Source: an uncultured Clostridium sp. (lineage in GTDB: Bacteria > Bacillota > Clostridia > TANB77 > CAG-508). Taken from it: a stretch of 6,798 bases of DNA. The stretch spans positions 1-6,798 of the forward strand of contig CAMMLF010000089.1 of assembly GCA_946497585.1 (NCBI GenBank), in the 5' to 3' direction. How positions within the stretch are numbered: position 1 is the first letter of the stretch; each line of letters begins with the position of its first letter. Below are positions 4,194 to 6,798 of this stretch, piece by piece. The notes under the pieces are model-generated. The model saw nothing but the letters and a program-made list of their open reading frames with translations. It was not told the DNA's origin and did not search any database. The position numbers were made by a program, and so were the translations under genes.

Positions 4194-5756
4194 TTATTCT
4201 CCCGAATTTTGTTTAATTATAGTTGGCAAATCATTATATGTGTCTTTTGATACCAATGTTCTAGAAACTACTATACCATTTCTAGAAAGCGTTTTGTATG
4301 TTTCACTTGTACAGCCATCTTCTCCTCTTTGAGTCACTACTTGCTGTCCCTCTACCAAAGAATTGTCTTCCTCATATATAGTTTCCATAGGTATTACACC
4401 TGTTTCTTCTGATTCTATTGTTACATCATAATCGTCATCTTGTTTTATTCCATAAATATCTACTTTTACTACTCCATCTTGAGCTGTTGCTACTATCTTT
4501 ATAGGGTATTTTCTATTATTTTTAAATTTAAAGTCTACCGAGCCCCAAGATACTGTAGCGTCTCGACCTGCTGGTAAATATGATGTTTTAAAATAATGGC
4601 TTCTTCTTTCTACTACTTCCAAATTAGATAGTAAAACAGAATTATATAATGTTGATGATAGTTGACAAATGCCACCGCCTACATCTAATACTACTTTTCC
4701 ATTTGCATAGGCTTTTGCTTCTTTAAACCCTGCTGCAATAGTTCTTTGTCCTATCGTTTGATTGTATGAGAAAGTTTCTCCTGGGTTAACAATTGTTCCA
4801 TTCAACTTTTCTGCTGCTAATACCAAATTATTATTTCTGTTTATATTACTTGCATCATAGTTCGTTGTGCAAGTTCCTAGTAAATTTGGAAATGCATCTT
4901 CTCCTAAATCTGTTACCTTTACTTCTGCTTCTGTTATTGTTAGTGGAATTTCATACTCTTCTTTATCTTCTGCAAGTATTGATTTAGCTTCATCTATTGA
5001 TATTGCTAAGCTCACTCCATCTTGTTCTGAATGTACTTCAAGTGGATTTTCACTTAAATAAGCATTTTGAGGTTCGCAGGTTATTTCATCTGCTATTTTT
5101 TCTATATTTATTTCTTCCGGTGAAGTTTCTATTACTGGTATTTCTATGGTATAATCTTCGTCTGAAAAGTCTTTAATTTCTGCAATTATTGTTTGCTTCA
5201 ATTCGTTTTTATTTATTATAACACCAGCTTTTCCTTTTGTTATAATTAATTTATCTCCATCAATATAATAATCATTATCTACAACTACATTTGGTAGTTT
5301 TGACTCCACATCTTCTATAATTTTATCTATACTGTTCTCGTCTATTGTAAAATTAATTTCTATATTTTGTGGAATAAAATATCTTAATAAAATATTGTAA
5401 TTATTAGTTATTATATTTCCACTTCTTCCTATAGAATATGCCTCAGTTACTGCATTTCCAATATTAGCACTCACTCCCAATTGATCAAAAGATATGGTTG
5501 TTTCATAATCACCTTGCATCAATATAATACCTGTCAACTTTTTTTCATTATATATTTTATTTAATTCAATATTTGCTTCTTCTTGTTCTTTTCCATAAAC
5601 AGAAACTCCCTGCACTTCTATATTTGGATATATTTTATTGTTTCCTATATTTATTAAGCTAAAAGCAACTGAAATAAATATTATAAATGCAATAACGCAT
5701 AATATTATTATAATTTTTTTCTTCATCTTTGGTTTCGTATTCTTCTCTTTTCTCAT
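4194..5756 (-). CDS. VanW-family cell-wall protein with C-terminal G5-like region
   Basis: About 520 aa. A lysine-rich N-terminus and one membrane helix (about 15-38) are followed by YoaR/PG_binding_4-like segments (about 45-270; IYPNIEVQGVSVYG and a second related unit), then the VanW domain (about 289-439). VanW hallmarks are FPNLLGTCTTNYDAS, NGTIVNPGETFSYN and DVGGGICQLSSTLYN (about 358-372), then ERRSHYF. The C-terminal part (about 444-510; YEEDNSLVEGQQVVTQRGEDG) resembles a G5 domain. VanW proteins are surface-exposed wall-associated proteins of unclear biochemistry; a name linked to vancomycin clusters does not imply resistance here. The frame is open upstream to 5834, but 5756 is preferred because AAGGAAAAGGA lies about eight bases before it. 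The gene stands alone between a terminator and a divergent regulator. Confidence 0.88.
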   Translation of the reverse strand: MRKEKNTKPKMKKKIIIILCVIAFIIFISVAFSLINIGNNKIYPNIEVQGVSVYGKEQEEANIELNKIYNEKKLTGIILMQGDYETTISFDQLGVSANIGNAVTEAYSIGRSGNIITNNYNILLRYFIPQNIEINFTIDENSIDKIIEDVESKLPNVVVDNDYYIDGDKLIITKGKAGVIINKNELKQTIIAEIKDFSDEDYTIEIPVIETSPEEINIEKIADEITCEPQNAYLSENPLEVHSEQDGVSLAISIDEAKSILAEDKEEYEIPLTITEAEVKVTDLGEDAFPNLLGTCTTNYDASNINRNNNLVLAAEKLNGTIVNPGETFSYNQTIGQRTIAAGFKEAKAYANGKVVLDVGGGICQLSSTLYNSVLLSNLEVVERRSHYFKTSYLPAGRDATVSWGSVDFKFKNNRKYPIKIVATAQDGVVKVDIYGIKQDDDYDVTIESEETGVIPMETIYEEDNSLVEGQQVVTQRGEDGCTSETYKTLSRNGIVVSRTLVSKDTYNDLPTIIKQNSGE

Positions 5757-5911
5757 TTTACAATTCCTTTTCCTTATTATTTTATTTTTCTTTTTGTGCA
5801 TTTTATAATTTCTATGTTTTGTAATTATATACATTTTAAATTTTCTTATAAAATTATTTTATTTTCTTTTTTTGTATTTATTCTTTATACCATAAAATAA
5901 ATATTAAATTT

Positions 5912-5939
5912 TCTATATAAAAATATTATCATAATGCAA
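5912..5939 (-). promoter_or_regulatory. Weak candidate promoter for the VanW-family gene
   Basis: On the minus strand TTGCAT (5939-5934) and TATAGA (5917-5912) are 16 bp apart, giving a leader of about 150 bases. Another possibility is TATAAA at 5889-5884 with a TGG extension but no good -35. The region is so AT-rich that neither is secure. The 321-bp intergenic stretch holds no other gene that I can see. Confidence 0.3.
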
Positions 5940-5968
5940 TTTTTTTTACAATATTTTAGTTTATTTAC

Positions 5969-5997
5969 TAGACATTTTTTGTAGAATTTTGTATAAT
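5969..5997 (+). promoter_or_regulatory. Promoter of the XRE/S24-like repressor gene
   Basis: TAGACA (5969-5974), a 17-bp spacer and a perfect TATAAT (5992-5997) give a good sigma-A promoter, with transcription expected from about 6004 and a leader of about 75 bases. Short direct repeats straddle the -10, as expected for an autoregulated repressor. Confidence 0.65.
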
Positions 5998-6010
5998 TAT
6001 GTCGAATTTT
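5980..6010 (+). repeat. Direct repeats around the repressor -10: possible operator
   Basis: TGTAGAATTTT (5980-5990) and TGTCGAATTTT (6000-6010) match at 10 of 11 bases and start 20 bp apart, about two helical turns, on either side of TATAAT. A dimeric XRE repressor bound here would block its own promoter. The sites lack clear internal symmetry, so the half-site arrangement is uncertain. Confidence 0.4.
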
Positions 6011-6077
6011 ATGAGATGTTTTAAGAGGGATTTGCATAAAATAACTTTATCTTTAAATATAAGAAAGGACTGATTTT

Positions 6078-6656
6078 ATGATAGGAGATATGCTTTCCAA
6101 AATAAGAGAGGATAAAAATGTTTCCAAAACAAATATCGCTAAAGAAACAAATATTAATGTTGGTCACTTAACACATATTGAAAAAGGAGAAAGAAATCCT
6201 AGTCACAAGGCTTTAAAGTCTCTTTGTGATGCTTTAAAAATTCCTTATCAACCAATAATGTATACCTATGATAAAAAACTAACAGAAGAGCAAACTGGTT
6301 ATGAAGTTGTAAATCATATTAAATATGATTCAGTCCCAATGTTTGATAATCTTTCTGGTTTTGCGAAAGTTCCTCAGGAATATGCTTCGGCATCATTTTG
6401 CTTAAAAGTAAAAGATAATGCTATGTCTCCTAAATTTAGTCAAAATGATTATGTTTTTATTGAACTTAACACTCCTTTAAATAACAAAGATTTTGGTTTA
6501 TTTGAGTACAAAGGTGAATATATAATTAGAAAATTTATTGTTAGAAAAAATGACTTGGTTTTAAGAGCTGAACAAGATGGTATTGATGACATTGTTGTTA
6601 CCTCTAAAGATAATTTTTATATAATTGGCAAAGTTCTTGGAAAAATGGAAAAGTAA
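6078..6656 (+). CDS. XRE-family repressor with degenerate S24-like C-terminal domain
   Basis: 192 aa. Residues 4-58 form an XRE helix-turn-helix (MLSKIREDKNVSKTNIAKET, then the recognition segment NINVGHLTHIEKGERNPS). Residues 85-190 have the layout of an S24/LexA-like domain: SVPMFDNLSGF, LKVKDNAMSPKFSQNDYVFIE, EYIIRKF and NFYIIGKVLG. In active S24 proteins the serine lies in G-D/N-S-M; here that position is Ala115 (DNAM). The expected lysine aligns with Arg151 (IIRKF), although Lys152 is adjacent, and no clear Ala-Gly cleavage site is seen. It probably cannot self-cleave, so derepression may come from a partner or ligand. The start has AGAAAGGA eight bases upstream. It is divergent from the VanW gene and may regulate it and itself. 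It could be of phage origin, but no phage genes are nearby. Confidence 0.85.
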   Translation: MIGDMLSKIREDKNVSKTNIAKETNINVGHLTHIEKGERNPSHKALKSLCDALKIPYQPIMYTYDKKLTEEQTGYEVVNHIKYDSVPMFDNLSGFAKVPQEYASASFCLKVKDNAMSPKFSQNDYVFIELNTPLNNKDFGLFEYKGEYIIRKFIVRKNDLVLRAEQDGIDDIVVTSKDNFYIIGKVLGKMEK

Positions 6657-6726
6657 TTTTTAATGTTCTATGTTTAATTTGCAATAAAAAATTATAGTTC
6701 TTTATTTTGCTTAACAGTAGCTTATG

Positions 6727-6761
6727 AGTGTAATATTTTTCAAAAATATTACACTTTTTTT
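6727..6761 (+). terminator. Strong intrinsic terminator after the repressor gene
   Basis: AGTGTAATATTTTT and AAAAATATTACACT are perfect 14-base inverted repeats around a single C, followed by a run of seven T. It lies about 70 bases past the stop codon. The stem is AT-rich, and A's precede its far side, so it may also stop transcription arriving from the right. Nothing else is evident from 6762 to the window end. Confidence 0.8.
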
Positions 6762-6798
6762 ACATTTATAATACAAATTTATAAATCTATTGAATAAT

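Noticed and set aside
4793..5061. Two overlapping plus-strand open frames of 64 codons
   Set aside because: Both are antisense to the VanW-family gene, which has clear family motifs throughout. The Leu- and Ser-rich translations are mirror effects.
4194..5756. Vancomycin resistance gene cluster
   Set aside because: Only a VanW-family protein is present. There is no VanH, VanA/B-type ligase, VanX or VanRS pair. VanW-domain proteins are widespread in Clostridia without resistance.
5757..5834. 26-codon N-terminal extension of the VanW-family protein
   Set aside because: The frame is open, but no ribosome site precedes the 5834 start, while a good one precedes 5756. The extension is only Lys/Arg/Asn from AT-rich DNA.

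Overview
This is a strongly AT-rich window with good Shine-Dalgarno sites (AGGAGG type), sigma-A-like promoters, a CCA-encoding tRNA-Lys sequence, a VanW-family protein and the standard bacterial code (TGA used as stop). It looks like a low-GC Firmicute, most likely a gut-type Clostridium relative. The species cannot be named from the sequence.

Left part (1-1898): the end of an integrated conjugative or mobilizable element. Genes run leftward in one apparent operon: a 40-residue DUF3789-like membrane peptide, a winged-helix (HTH_36-type) replication-initiator-like protein, an 82-residue two-helix membrane protein, a TrbC/VirB2-like pilin subunit broken by a one-base frameshift, and the first 24 codons of a PrgI-family protein that continues off the window. 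The VirB2-PrgI order is that of type IV secretion modules in Gram-positive conjugative elements. The element ends at 3'-terminal tRNA-Lys(CTT) sequence (about 1837-1898) that has no matching 5' half, which is what a displaced attachment-site copy looks like. Just inside that end are helically phased short repeats and a strong promoter pointing outward.

Middle part (1899-4193), read as chromosome next to the element: a 5'-truncated DUF1287-like gene remnant, then two leftward genes for unrecognised membrane-anchored extracytoplasmic proteins (219 and 345 aa). These two genes lie between two copies of a 53-bp direct repeat (52/53 identical, 2003 bp apart). Each copy carries a terminator arm, a promoter -10 and a ribosome binding site.

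Right part (4194-6798): a leftward VanW-family cell-wall protein (about 520 aa) and, divergent from it, a rightward XRE repressor with an S24-like C-terminal domain that appears to lack both catalytic residues. The 321-bp gap between them (5757-6077) holds divergent promoter candidates, including a clear one for the repressor with direct repeats around its -10 that could be its operator. A strong hairpin terminator follows the repressor. No wholly new system is evident. The points most worth a second look are the element boundary and its outward promoter, the broken pilin gene, the 53-bp repeats and the catalytically degenerate repressor.
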